64,000 nucleotides of DNA from Lantana camara (Eukaryota; Streptophyta; Magnoliopsida; Lamiales; Verbenaceae): the NCBI GenBank assembly GCA_037501455.1, contig CM074865.1:15136501-15200500 (forward strand), written 5' to 3'. Below the pieces are notes generated by a model. It did not search any database, was not told the origin of the DNA, and saw nothing but the letters and a program-made list of their open reading frames with translations. A program made the position numbers and the translations under genes. Numbering within the stretch: position 1 is the first letter of the stretch; each line of letters opens with the position of its first letter. Positions 33,642 to 44,942 of the stretch are shown here, piece by piece.

Positions 33642-33860
33642 GAAATATGGAGGTACTTTTATGTGGGGGCCGGCCATTGTTGTCCCTTCACATTCACATA
33701 GCACTGCAGAGATCAACTTTTACTTATAAATAGTTGTGTTGTTGTAAACAAGCTAAAAGCTTCATTTAATTAGAGTATGTATACGTAGCTGATACCTCCA
33801 AGGGTGTTACTTCAAAACTCCACTTCGCAGCTTATTGCTAGGTTTATCACTATAGCAAAA

Positions 33861-34166
33861 ATGGCAACTTGCTATCTCACTCGTTCTCTATTCGCCACCA
33901 CCGAGCAATCTCTAACCTCCACCGTGATCCCCTACAATGCAATCAACCCCTCCTATCACCCATTATTTCATCGTCCCAACTCCACAAACATAAATCAAAA
34001 TTCTTCCATACCAAATAGTCAAACAATACCTCTCCGAAGGATACTTACCTTTTGCACCTGTGATACCTCATCGGAGGACGCAGACCTTCTTCATCGAAGC
34101 AACAAAAAGGTCAAAATAGAAAATGAGGAATTTTCAATGGAGGAGGATAGTGATGCAAATTGTTGA
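33861..34166 (+). CDS. Unidentified 101-residue ORF, possibly a truncated gene
   Basis: The ORF begins MATCYLTRSLFATTEQ and is rich in Ser, Thr and Asn with few acidic residues in its first 60. That resembles a plastid transit peptide. It then turns acidic and ends FSMEEDSDANC. LINE sequence begins within about 20 bp of the stop, so this could be the first exon of a gene cut by that insertion. I do not recognise the family, and expression is unproven. It lies 220 bp after the ECA3 stop, on the same strand. Confidence 0.3.
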   Translation: MATCYLTRSLFATTEQSLTSTVIPYNAINPSYHPLFHRPNSTNINQNSSIPNSQTIPLRRILTFCTCDTSSEDADLLHRSNKKVKIENEEFSMEEDSDANC

Positions 34167-34869
34167 GCCATTTGGAGACGTCGTGTGGATCTTTTTTCCT
34201 TGTATCTTTTCATCTTGTGTATGGAGCACCTTTCCTGCCTTATTGAGGAAGCAGATAGAGGAGCCTCTCGAATTCAGCCAAAACGGTCCAAAGATTTCGC
34301 ATTTATTCTTTGTGAACGACATCATCTTAGAGGCGAAACCCACTCGCAAAAATACGACCACAATCACTCGAATTTTGGAGCTGTTCCGTCAGGCTTCGGG
34401 CATGAAGATAAACATGTCCAAAATGTTAGCTTTTGGTTTGATCGTTGGTTACTTAACAAGAAATTAATTATATGATCTCATTGATGTTAGTATTTACGAG
34501 AGCGAAGTGAATTTTAAAGTGAAGGATATGACAGACGTTGGAAGGAATTGGGATCTTTCTAAGCTTCTGACTGCAATTCTAGTTGAGGTGGCACATGATA
34601 TTGCTAGTACTCCCCTTGCCATTGATGGATAATGGTAATGACAAACTTATATGAGAAGCTTATGGAAATGGGGCTTTCACCATGCACTTAGGGCGAATCT
34701 AGAAATTGGGCAGCGAACACCAGAAGAGTTGGGGATGGATTTGGAAAAATCAACACCCGGAGAATATCAATCACTTTCTATGGCTTGACCATCATGAGAA
34801 ACTCCTCAATAATGTTGTGCGCAAAGAGAGAAACATGGCTACCACATATATTTTGATGGATGTCGAATC

Positions 34870-36290
34870 CAACAAATTAAAATCCTAAGCTACTAAATAA
34901 AATAAATTATGTATAACAGTAAAGAATCGATTCCACAGGGACTGGATGGTTCTATAATCATTCGATAACCAATCAAACAAAGCAACAAAAACAAAGAGGG
35001 GTGAGGTTAACTAAATAACTAAACTGTAGAAAATTACGCGATAAACTGAATTTAAATAACTAGGTAGAGAACATAAACTTAAAAGTGAATAGGGAAATAA
35101 AACTCTAGTCAAGTTATTCTCTCGATTCATATATGTAATCTGATCATTGATGCACAAATAAGCTTCAAATCCATCAACAGGCCAACTATAGCGTCAACAA
35201 GCTCTGACAACCTTGTCCTTTCTAACTTATTCAATGATTAAGATATGATCTTTAACCAACTCCCTAACTAATAAACAAGATCATAGATATGATCTCAAGA
35301 TTTAATTTAAAAGGCAACAAAGTACGAAATGGACACCGACCCTAACCAACAAACACACAAGTTAGGATTTTTTAGACTATTATGTATGTACCCAACACAT
35401 TCAATCAAATGAAAATAAGCCATAGTGATGGTTAACCCTTAGCATGCTTAAATTGACAATTACCATCAATTCAGTTTATGCAGTTTAATAGATAAGTTTG
35501 GAGACAATAAATTGGTCAAAAATTAATCATCCATCAACAAACCCATATCAATCATATCGGATGCATACAATATATCAAAGATCAAAAACTATAAAATACT
35601 TTGATCTCATAAATTACCACATGAATCTTGTAAATAACTTAATTAGAAGAGAATTACTTAGTTGCTGTTCATACTACAAAAATACCCAGCTGATATTTGG
35701 TTTCAAGGAAGGAAATAACTAACAAGATATCTACGAAAAATTAAGTTAAGATCACTTTACAAGGTATTCATAAATTGTAAGTAAGAGTGAGGAAAAGAAA
35801 GGAATTGCTTGTTGTCGATTTTCACAGGGGATCGCACCTGTTCTTCATCCGTTTTCAGTCCTCTTCCATGTTTTCTGCGAGATACCCCTATTTTCTTACT
35901 AATTAAGCATATAAAAAACCCCTTTACAAAAGCTTATCACGCACCCCAAGACAAAAGTAAAATAAAGTCTTCAATACATAATTAACAATTCTTGGAATGC
36001 GTAATTAAACCAAAGAAATGAAACAAGTTGAACCGGAGCACACAAAGTTGGAATTTCAGCTGCAACATTTGACCAAAGTAAGTAGGTTGCTGAGTCATCC
36101 AGTGCCATGGTCATAACTTACGGGTGTCAACATTTTTTAATTTTTTTATCTTCATTTCTTTTAATCCTTAAACCACCTGTTATATCAAATAAATTAAGTT
36201 GATTAAGCAGAATTAAACTCAAATCAAAGTTAAGGTAAAAGAATAAAATATAACAAATATGTATGATTGACATGCTAACTTATTTGCACC
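34870..36290. mobile_element. Insertion of unknown type splitting the LINE
   Basis: About 1.4 kb of AT-rich sequence separates two parts of the LINE zf-RVT region. It contains AATCGATTCCACAGGGACTG, a motif I associate with common non-autonomous plant repeats. GATGT occurs at both borders (near 34859 and 36291) and could be a 5 bp TSD, but the ends are not clearly TG...CA. No protein is encoded. Confidence 0.4.
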
Positions 36291-36936
36291 AGATGTAGGG
36301 CTGATTGTGAAGACATCTCACATATCTTTCTCCGGTGTGAAAATGCCAAACGGGTGTCAAAACTTATCATCACACTCTATGTTTTGAACCCCGGACCGGA
36401 CGTCGAATCGAAACCCCTTACTGGTTACTGGTTTTACTAGTTCGATCGGTCGGACCGGTATGACGTCATAATTACGTAATAATTATATTTAATTATATAA
36501 ATATATATAAATATAAATATTAATTATATAACATATTAGATATTAATTAAAAATAGTGAAATAATATAAAAAACTATAATTTTAAATTACTTTCAACTAT
36601 TGATTATTTTTCAAATAACATCTCTAAAACTAAATTTTCAAATTATAAATTTATTAAATAGCAAAATAATCAACATCAACCAAATAAATAAAAGATTAAA
36701 TTAACAAGTACCATATATTTTATTAAAAAAGAAATTAACACATACATTAATATATATATATAAAATAAAATGTTCCATATTATTTTATTCAGGACTTGCA
36801 TTGAATTCTTATAACGAATTATAATATTTTAATCCTAATTAATATTTTTCCAAGAAATTAATTTTTAGATATAATTACAAAATTTAAACTGATATATACA
36901 ATCTATTTTTACCAATAAAGTGACAATAAAATTAAC

Positions 36937-36992
36937 TAGCTCAGTTGGTTGATTCACCTCCATGTTATACGGAGGGTTGAGGGTTCGATCCC
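36937..36992 (+). other. tRNA-like segment with A and B boxes (not a functional tRNA)
   Basis: TAGCTCAGTTGG (36937-36948) matches the polymerase III A box and GGTTCGATCCC (36982-36992) the B box, at tRNA-like spacing. A CCTCC...GGAGG anticodon-like stem lies between, but its loop is irregular. The 5' and 3' acceptor arms (AAAATTA versus ACAGGCTC) do not pair, so this is a decayed tRNA or a SINE-like head. An A-run follows at about 37027. Confidence 0.6.
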
Positions 36993-37089
36993 CCCACAGG
37001 CTCATATTTTGGTTTCAAAATTTTGCAAAAAAAAAAAAAAAATTTCCGGATTTTGGAAAAAAAAAAAAGATTTCCGGTTCACCGATTTG

Positions 37090-37392
37090 TTAACCGGTCT
37101 GGGTCACTAAATTCACCGGTTTTTGACTAGTTTATACCGAGTCATACTGGTTCACCCGCCAACTGGTTTTTAAGGGGTAACCGGACCGGAGAGGCGACCG
37201 GTCACCGGTCGAACCGGTCCGACCGGCTGGTCCGGTCGGTTTGTTAACCGGTTTGGGTCACTAAATTCACCGGTTTTTGACTAGTTTATACCGAGTCATA
37301 CTGGTTCACCCGCCAACTGGTTTTTAAGGGGTAACCGGACCGGAGAGGCGGCCGGTCACCGGTCGAACCGGTCCGACCGGCTGGTCCGGTCC
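37090..37392. repeat. 154 bp tandem duplication in the hAT-type element
   Basis: Copies start TTAACCGGT at 37090 and 37244. They are almost identical through TTTTTGACTAGTTTATACCG and GGTCACCGGTCGAACCGG. Each copy is itself full of CCGGT/ACCGG words that can fold back. Confidence 0.9.
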
Positions 37393-37954
37393 GGGTTTCA
37401 AAACATAGATCACACTAGTAGAATTTCCTCTTTCGTGGAGCACGAGTCAACAACATTGGTTCAAGCACAACTTTAAAGCAAAATTCAGGTGTATTCCCTT
37501 GTTGGAGTGCCCCTGGCACATGATTTTTGCAATCACGACTCAGATGATCTGGAAGCCATGAAATCTTTAGGTCTTCCAGCAAGTTCGAGAGTCAGCTCGG
37601 ATCACCTATAACAAATTTTTTTGCATGGTTAGGGATATTCAATCTTCTTCTCCATTCAGATTGGGAACAAAACTTATCGATTGGGATTTTCGTGGTCTAA
37701 ACTATCTTTTAAAAAAAAAAAAAATTACTTTCTAATGAATACTTCCCTAACAAGTTACCTTCAAATTATCTTTATTTATCAGTAAGCCTTTTATTTAAAA
37801 GGTTCAAGATAGCGTCTCTTCAAGAATTTCAGCAACACAGATAGCGACTCTTTACGTATTTCCGAAAACAAAATATCTTGAAAAAATATTATTCAAGCTT
37901 TGATGAGGAACCCAAATATTATTCATCTGATGAAGAATCCAACTGCAAGTACAA

Positions 37955-38235
37955 GGTATATGCATAAATGCACGGATTCTTGAATGCTTTTTTTTTTCCC
38001 AAACAATTCACTAATTTGGTGTGCATGCATGCATGGATTCTTGATTGATTTTTTTTTTTTCAAACAATTCATCAATCTTTTTTTTTTGTTCAAACCGTTC
38101 TGGTATGCATGCATGCACAGATTCTTGATTGATTTTTTTTTTTTTCAAACAGTTCACCAATCTTTTCCTTTTTTTTTTTTCCAAATAGTTCACCAATCTG
38201 GTATGCATACATGCACAAATTTTTGCTTGATTTTT
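37955..38235. repeat. Degenerate tandem repeat with TGCATGCATGCA and poly-T
   Basis: About three units, each with a TGCATGCATGCA-like palindrome, GATTCTTGATTGATT, a T-run and CAAACAGTTCACCAATC. A GT microsatellite (38235-38248) follows. The ORFs over it are translations of the repeat and not genes. Confidence 0.7.
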
Positions 38236-38705
38236 GTGTGTGTGTGTGTAAAAGTACTTAAACATGTAATCTAGATTAATCTCGATCAGGGTCGGTCATG
38301 GGCTTATCACGCTTTTTCATTGCAATTCTAAAGGAGGTGTGCTCGCAATTGCCCCACTGTGAAGAAGAGGCAATTGTGGTGTCTCTATCCCTAATTAAAT
38401 CACAATTTTAAAGGAGTGATGATTGTGATGTTGCTGTACCACATTTGGACAAAATTATGTCCAGTATACAATGGAGGAATGTAAATATCTTCCCTTGGTT
38501 GCTCAGTTATCCAACTCTATGTTGCATAATCCAATGCCATCTCATGGTCAACCTGTAGTGTAATATTATAAGGTACTTAGTGAACCAAAATTAAGCAAAG
38601 AAAAGCAAATCATGAAGAAGTCTGTTTTCATAAGATCAGTCGTCAATGGCAGCAAAAGCTAGTTTTTCCTTGTGTATATATTCAATATAATGACTAATGT
38701 CTCAC

Positions 38706-39244
38706 CTACTCCACATGTTGAGAAAGCTTTTCGCCCAATGTCTGTTCCGTGACTGATTGATCTGAAACCTTTCTTAATAATTCTAAGTCTTTCTCTTCAA
38801 AATGTCTTTTCTCTGAAGCATGAGCGTGTGACATTTCTTCTAATACCCCGTAAATGGCACTTGCGGCACTAGGAATGTACCTATGAAGCAGAAATTTTAG
38901 TTTTATTATATTTTTGTGTGGATCACGTCAATTTTCACATACGATGCAAGAGAAAGGCTCACTTGTTTAAACTCCTCTTTCTCTCCTGTACACAGCACTG
39001 TTGAATGGCTGTACACAGCACTGTTGAATGGCTGTCTGCAGATATAACTTCAATTAGGCTACCAAGTAATGATATATATTGGGAATATCTTTGACACATT
39101 CATACCTTGACAACAGAAGCTATTTCATTGATGTGATCACCGATGTACTCTTTTTCGATTCCTTTAAAGGGAATTTTGGTGCTTACAATGCTCATGAAGA
39201 CACCAATCTTGTCTTGTATCTGGTTGATCTTGTAACTGTTCCAA
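38706..39244 (-). pseudogene. TOP6B: DNA topoisomerase VI subunit B relic, last three exons
   Basis: Minus-strand exons are 39244-39106, 39035-38963 and 38880-38706. The first reads YKINQIQDKIGVFMSIVSTK, IPFKGIEKEYIGD, HINEIASVVK; the last YIPSAASAIYGVLEEMSHAH to LGEKLSQHVE then TAG. This matches the C-terminus of plant TOP6B (BIN3/HYP6), the ATPase subunit of the nuclear topoisomerase VI that supports endoreduplication. Splice borders survive. The middle exon lacks about 14 family residues and carries a 23 bp tandem duplication that breaks the frame. No upstream exons were found, so this is a truncated, dead copy. Confidence 0.82.
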
Positions 39245-39719
39245 CTGAAAAATGACAATAATTACTGAATGAGTTATGTCCAAAATATCCTCTTTTCACT
39301 AAATGGAGTGCGGACATGAGTATTGTAACAATTGTAAAAAATTAATACTATAATTCTTGTTTATTTTTTGTTTTTTTTTTCTTTCTAAATTCAATTAATA
39401 TATGATTCTTGCTTTTTTTTTTTTTTGGTCTAAATTCACTATATTTCTAAATTTCAATCCAGGTTGAACCGGTACTTTATTATATTGTATAAATCAATGA
39501 TGGCCAAAACAAACATTCACCTGCATGGCCCAACGATGCAGTGCGATATGAGATGAAGATATCATTAAAAGATTAGTTAGTTTAAGTAATACCAAGTTAG
39601 TGGAAAGATATTACCGGTCTCTAAGACTACTTCGAAGATCATGAATTGACAAGATATTCTCCAAGTGCTCCCCATTATGACGACATCATACTTGTATAAG
39701 AAAATAATGTTGTGAGATT

Positions 39720-40770
39720 GTGTTAGAAATTGGAGAGCAAAACACATCCAACACTCAAACTCACAAAACAAGAGTAGAGAAGAAATTAGCTCTATTTCAA
39801 TTGATAAAAATGACTTATGAAAAAATAACTAGCACGTAGGTTATTTACAAGATTATTAAAACATGAACTTAGACTTAGTTAATGTATTACAATTATTTGA
39901 CATACTATTTATTAATATACTAATTTATGTACTTAATAAAGACAAAAAAAAAAAAAAAAAAGAAGGAAAATACATGTATCAACTAAATAAAGACTACTTA
40001 TCTAAAAAACAAAATGAATCTAGATTAATTATTAATTTAGATTTTTTCAACATATTGTTTATGCGGGTTACAATTTTTTTTGGTTGTGTGTGTGAACCAC
40101 ACTCCCCTTGTTCTTGCGAGATGTGACAGTTGTGGACTAGGAAAAGTCCCGACGATGAATGAAAAACTTCAAACACTAGATCGTGGCCCAAATGTTACCA
40201 TCTTGTTGTGAGGGATGGTGGGTGTAACATGATTACCTACAACATGTGGGTAGAAATTTTGGTAAGCATGCTTTTTTTATTGCAACCTTTTCATTTGTTT
40301 AATTTAGTCTTGATAATTTTCTATAGATTCTAAAACACTATTAACTCTACTTTTTTAAATTTATGATTGTAGTTGGACTTCTGCTCAATCCATCCCAAAC
40401 TTAAAAATGAAGAGTTATAATCACAGTTGTGGCCAAGATAAAAGAAATATAGCTGACACTGCATTTGACGACTTCAATCAATACATCCTTTATAACGACC
40501 ACTACATTGCCCAAGTAGAGTATTCGAAGCAGGAATCCAAACTGTGGACCACCCTACAGACGAAAGTCACACGCCTAGAATCGAGGGATCTAATCAAAAT
40601 TTATAATTGGGCTTTCGACGAACTGTACCAACTCTTCAGTTCATGAAGAGAAGTTATATACTCATATCCTGTGACCCTTTTTTATCTTTGGGAGAGGATT
40701 TCTTGAAAAATAGATGATTGAAGAATTTTTTGAGAAAGAGATAACTAAAGAAGACAGGAAAAAATAGCTT
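39720..40770 (+). repeat. Large direct repeat, copy 1
   Basis: This segment is repeated, with moderate divergence, at about 42750-44300. Shared marks are GTTAGAAATTGGA at the start, CACTCCCCTTGTTCTTGCGA, GCTGACACTGCATTTGACGA and GGATTTCTTGAAAAA. Copy 1 runs on into a Mutator transposase relic, so the repeat is probably part of a Mutator-type element. An ORF at 40407-40646 (FDDFNQYILYNDHYIAQVEY) is open here but broken in copy 2. Confidence 0.75.
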
Positions 40771-40859
40771 CGATAATTTGAGGATCACATCTAGTGTTGA
40801 GAGGCTGTCAAACTATCAGGAAGAGCCTTTTGATGAATATTCTATGGAGAAAATTGAGT

Positions 40860-41560
40860 AGACGAGGTTCTAGATTAAGGAAAATGGTGACCACTGTGAC
40901 ATACTAATTGGAGGCAGTTATGAATTTCAAGTGAATATATTGTGAATTTATAAGAGCGAACTTGTGACTATCGGTTTTGGAATCTCATTGGAATTCCTTG
41001 TCGGCATGCAGCTGCAACCATTACTTATAAAAGACAAGATCTTGAGGATTATGTGAGTGAAATATATAGTGTTGAAAAATTTAAGGTTGCCTATGCCCAT
41101 AAAGTTAGAGGTAATCCGGACACAGATCTTTGGTCTGAACTTTTAGAGGTTGTGCCAAAGAAACTTCTTCCTCTAGTGATCAAATGACAACCTGGATGAC
41201 AAAAAAAACATAGAAATAGGGAGGTTGATGAGGCTCCAAGAGTGATTCTTTCTAGGAAACGGGGAAAGATTAAATGTGGCATATGTGGAGTTTCTGCCAT
41301 AACAAGAGAGTCTGCCTACAAAGACGGGTAACTAACTAGAAAATTCTTCGTGCTTAAATTAACATACATTATACGTAGTCTAAAAAAAAAACTTACTTTT
41401 TGCAAGGAATCGATAGCACTGGACAAGGAAATAATAATGACGAGATTCACAATCTTCTACCACAACTTCCAACAACATTGCTTCAACGTCGAGCCACAAG
41501 ATGGCAGCAAGAAATAGGGGTAACGCAAGACAGCGAGGCAGTAGATTGAGTAAGTTATCG
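40860..41560 (+). pseudogene. Mutator (MURA-type) transposase C-terminal relic
   Basis: A plus-strand reading gives WNLIGIPCRHAAATITYKRQ, DLEDYVSEIYSVEKFKVAYA, WSELLEVVPKKLLPLV, a basic stretch and KIKCGICGVS ... HNKR. This is the SWIM zinc-finger and terminal zinc-knuckle order of MuDR/MURA transposases: WxLxGIPCxHA, then YS...Y, then CxxCxxxGHNKRxC. Frame changes and stops (for example TGA after LPLVIK) make it non-functional. A tail to about 41560 (LLPQLPTTLLQRRATRWQQE) may be its C-terminus. Confidence 0.7.
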
Positions 41561-41599
41561 GGTTCACAGTCTCTTTCCCAAAACAATGTTGGTACTCAA

Positions 41600-42740
41600 C
41601 TTTCAGTTATGTAGGGTTATGTTGGTGAAAAACTAGTGATAATATTTAAGCTTCGTTTGGCAGCCATAAGCTACTTTTTAAATTGGCTAACACTATGAAC
41701 AATATCTAGAATTTTTAACATGTATTGAAGTGTTTATACTGGACATGATGATGTATTTGAAATGTTATATGTTATTTCTTGTATTTTAGATTTGAATAAC
41801 TTGATGAACTAGCCACGAATGAATGCTTGAGATGTGTTTTTTGGAGGGTTTGAGTTTATTTATCAAGCAGGTTGCATCAGGCAAATTCCAACCGATAAAA
41901 TAATGGCATTTTCAATGCTCCAACAATTATATTATTATTATTTTTTTTAATTTTTGATATTTTTAAAAAATAATTACAATACACATCCATTAATTTTATT
42001 ATATAACAAATAACACCCAAAGCAATTTTGGATATTACGAGGGGCAACCAACATCATAAAAATTTGTGTGGTCAAACAAAGGGCATTATAGGAATATCTA
42101 GTCAAAAATTTGATAATGTCATCAACTTTTTAGCGGAACCCTAAAATTTGAGGATTAAGTATAATTTTAACATTTCAATGGGTGTATGTGTAATATTTTG
42201 GCTAAGAAGGTCACCAATTGTAATTTCGTATACTGACAGTGTCTGAATATAATTAATCCTATATATATGTAATTAAGATATATACATAAATTTGTAATTT
42301 TTTTATTATACTTTATAGGAATAAATATGTATAAATATTCTGAGTTTTCATTCAATGGAACTCTGATCAGAGTGATAACACCAATTAAAACAACAAAGAA
42401 CTAAATGTGTAATACGAAGGGTGTACAATTGGAAGCAAGTTGTGAAAATTTATTGGCCTTAAAAGGCAAAAGAAACCCAGCTATCTATTCAGTGCCAATC
42501 TTAAGCATAAACATTCAGGACTTTTGCCAATAATTGCCCATTTTCATCTTTCATGATTAAAGTTTTATTTTTCAAACGGATGTCATAATTTTTCATGAAT
42601 AGTTGTCGCAAACTTGATATGTAACTTTTCATTTCGGGCACATAGAAACATTGGAGATAAATTGCTGATTTCCATCTTTCAATTTGATTGAAATTGTACC
42701 TTTTCCTTTTACTTGTCTCCAAATAAAATCGACTCTTAAT
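41600..42740. other. AT-rich stretch without recognised genes
   Basis: Low-complexity A/T runs near 41930-41970 and no supported gene. A minus-strand ORF at 42722-42501 (74 codons with stop) has no recognisable motif. Confidence 0.35.
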
Positions 42741-42749
42741 ACCACTTTG

Positions 42750-44300
42750 TTAGAAATTGGAAAGAAAAACACTCAACACTCAAACTCACAAAATAAGAGT
42801 GGAAAAGAAAGTGACTCTATTTCATTTGATAAAAATGATATTGAAAAAATGACTAACACGTAGAGTATTTATAGGATTTTCTAAACTTGAACTTGGACCT
42901 AGTTTATGCATTACCTTTAATATGACTCTTCATGATTATACTAATTCATGTACTTACTAAAGACAAAGAACAAAAGGAAAATACATGTAACAACTAAATA
43001 AACACTTATCTAAAAAACATAATGAATCTAGGTTAATTATTAATTTAGGTTTTTTAACAGAGTGTTTTTGCAAGTTACAATTTTGTTTTGGTTGTGGGCG
43101 CAAACCACACTCCCCTTGTTCTTGCGAGATGTGGCAGTCGTGGACTATGAAAACTCCCAACTATGAATGGAAGTCTGCAAACACTAGATCTTGCCCCAAA
43201 TGTCACAATCTTGTTGTAAGGGAAACATGGTTACTGACGGCAGTAGTGGGGCAGAAATTTTGGTAAGTATGGTTTTCTTATTGTGACTTTTTTATTTGTT
43301 TAAGGGCTAATCCCGATCACCCTCCTGTCCTTTGGGGGTTTTGCACTTTTTCCCTTTATGCTTTGATTTGTAGCATTTATCCTCCTAACCTTTGAAAAAT
43401 ATCACACTTAATCCCTTTTAACAAACTTTGACAAAGCAAATCTATACAAAGCCGATCTTAAATGTGTTGATATTATATATCAGCTTCTCGATGCAAAGAA
43501 CACAACAATGGTCTCGAAATCAAAATCCGACAACCGACGAAGTAGAAATCATCGGTCAAATACGACGCACGACGAACAAAGCTTTTGGAAGCTAATAATG
43601 TCGACTGGGGTATGAGCTTTGTTCTCCTTGGAGAGACGAACACGATGGAGGTGGTTTTGAAGCTTGGGTCGCTGTGACGGAGGAGAAATCAATGGTCAAA
43701 GTTTGTTAAAAGGGGTTAAGTGTGATATTTTTCAAAGGTTAGGGGGGTAAATACTAAAAATCAAAGCATAAGGGGGAAAGTGCAAAACCCCACCAAAGGA
43801 CATGGGGCGACCGGGATTAACACTTTGTTTAATTTAGTCTTTAGAATGTTCTATAAACGCTAAACACTATTGGCTCTAATTTTTCAAATTTATGGTTGTA
43901 GTTGGATTTGTGCTTGACCCATGCCAAACTCGAAAACGAAGAGTTATAATCACGATTATAATCACGATTGTGACTAGGATAGAAGAAATAGAGCTGACAC
44001 TGCATTTGACGACTTCAATCGATACATCCTTTATTACGGCCACTACATTACCCAAGTAAAGTCTTTGAAGCAGGAACCAAACTGTGTATTACCCTGGAGA
44101 CTAAAGTCGCACGCCTAGAATGAAGGGATCTAATCAAAATTTATAATTGGGCTTTTGACGGACTGTATAGCTCTTCAGTTCACAAAGGGTAATTATATAC
44201 TCATATCGTATAGCCATCTTTGGCAGAGGATTTCTTGAAAAAGAGATTACTAAAGAATTTATTGAGAAAGGGATAACTAAAAAAGATAGGAAAAACAATG
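42750..44300 (+). repeat. Large direct repeat, copy 2, interrupted by a MITE
   Basis: This is a diverged copy of 39720-40770, running from GTTAGAAATTGGA to GATAGGAAAAAC. It is longer because a 520 bp MITE (43304-43823) sits inside. It lacks the transposase tail and diverges from copy 1 at about 44300, close to the Copia-type insertion at 44350. Confidence 0.75.
43304..43823 (-). mobile_element. Foldback MITE, 520 bp, 9 bp TSD (Mutator-like), family member 2
   Basis: Long terminal inverted repeats (GGGCTAATCCCGATC ... CCGGGATTAACAC) are flanked by a perfect 9 bp duplication TTTGTTTAA (43295-43303 and 43824-43832). The interior matches the reverse complement of the MITE at 12503-13011 (shared words include GATTTTGATTTCGAGACCA). 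The two are therefore copies of one family in opposite orientations. Confidence 0.87.
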
Positions 44301-44349
44301 TCCGGAGTCTGTGAAACTAGGGAAATTCTACCCCAAGCCTGGCTCGGGT

Positions 44350-44942
44350 TGTTAGGAATAGTGCCCTAGAAAGCCGATTGTATATCCGCTTTGTACTTTT
44401 TCTTATTGTGATCACAGACAATCTTTGAATAAAATAACGAATTGAGGCAACACTTCTTTATATACTATTGTTTGGTATGCGTTTACTTTAGCTGTGCATG
44501 TATGAGAACTCCCCTAATCCTGATGACTTTAGGACTCTACCATTTAGGTGAAATGGTTCATGAAACGAGCCCTATATCACATAAGTCATGATTAGTGAAA
44601 TACTCCAAGCCGATGAGTCCTACAGACAGTGGGAGTGTCAACCTGACTCCTCTAAGGCTTGCTTGTGGGATCACGCCCTTAAGAAGGACAACCTTGTTTC
44701 ATGGAGGTGCAAAGTGTATAGTTGATACGTGCGTGATACATGAGGGTGCTTACTTTAATAAGTAAGTTAACTGAGGTGTCCCGTGTGAGAACATTCCTAA
44801 ATGGGAAAGGAAGTTTCTATTTCAGGAAATAGAAGCTTCCAGATTAGGAAATATCTCACGAGTCATTGATGTGATTAATTGATCCTTAGACTTGAGGTTC
44901 CATGTCACTTTATGAGTTAACTATGTAGTCTTAGGTATAAGT
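44350..44942 (+). mobile_element. Left half of the outer Copia solo LTR (TSD CGGGT)
   Basis: It begins TGTTAGGAATAGTGCCC next to the duplication CGGGT (44345-44349; partner 56017-56021). It matches the LTR at 4474 for about 593 bp, then stops at GGTATAAG, where a TGTTGGAAAAC terminus starts in the opposite orientation. The right half resumes at 54665. The two halves total 1945 bp, matching the 1937 bp solo LTR at 4474. Confidence 0.88.

Larger units (their letters stand above)
36377..37408. mobile_element. hAT-type non-autonomous element, 1032 bp, 8 bp TSD
   Basis: The element starts CTATGTTTTGAACCCCGG and ends CCGGGTTTCAAAACATAG, giving terminal inverted repeats. A perfect 8 bp duplication ATCACACT flanks it (36369-36376 and 37409-37416). 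The right part holds a 154 bp tandem repeat rich in ACCGGT, and the middle holds a tRNA-like sequence. There is no transposase. It is inserted in the LINE relic and is therefore younger than it. Confidence 0.88.
34180..37722 (+). mobile_element. LINE (non-LTR retrotransposon) relic, split by two later insertions
   Basis: Pieces in order: reverse transcriptase (YLFILCMEHLSCLIEEA near 34195, then in another frame NGPKISHLFFVNDIILEAK and FRQASGMKINMSK to about 34425); a linker (FWFDRWLLNKKLI, WDLSKLLTAILVEVAHDIA); the zf-RVT region (WGWIWKNQHPENINHFLWL, near 34732); its continuation ADCEDISHIFLRCENAKRV at 36297-36355; a C-terminal part (MIFAITTQMIW, near 37526); and an A-run at 37709-37722. Several frame changes and stops make it dead. 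It is 5' truncated. The two gaps, about 34870-36290 and 36377-37408, are younger insertions. Confidence 0.75.

Noticed and set aside
36937..37003. Functional tRNA gene
   Set aside because: A and B boxes are present but the acceptor arms do not pair and the anticodon loop is irregular.
37955..38274. ORFs on both strands over the TGCATGCA/poly-T repeat
   Set aside because: They are repetitive translations of a tandem repeat.
42501..42722. Minus-strand ORF of 74 codons as a gene
   Set aside because: It has no recognisable motif, lies in AT-rich DNA and is unsupported by neighbours or splice borders.
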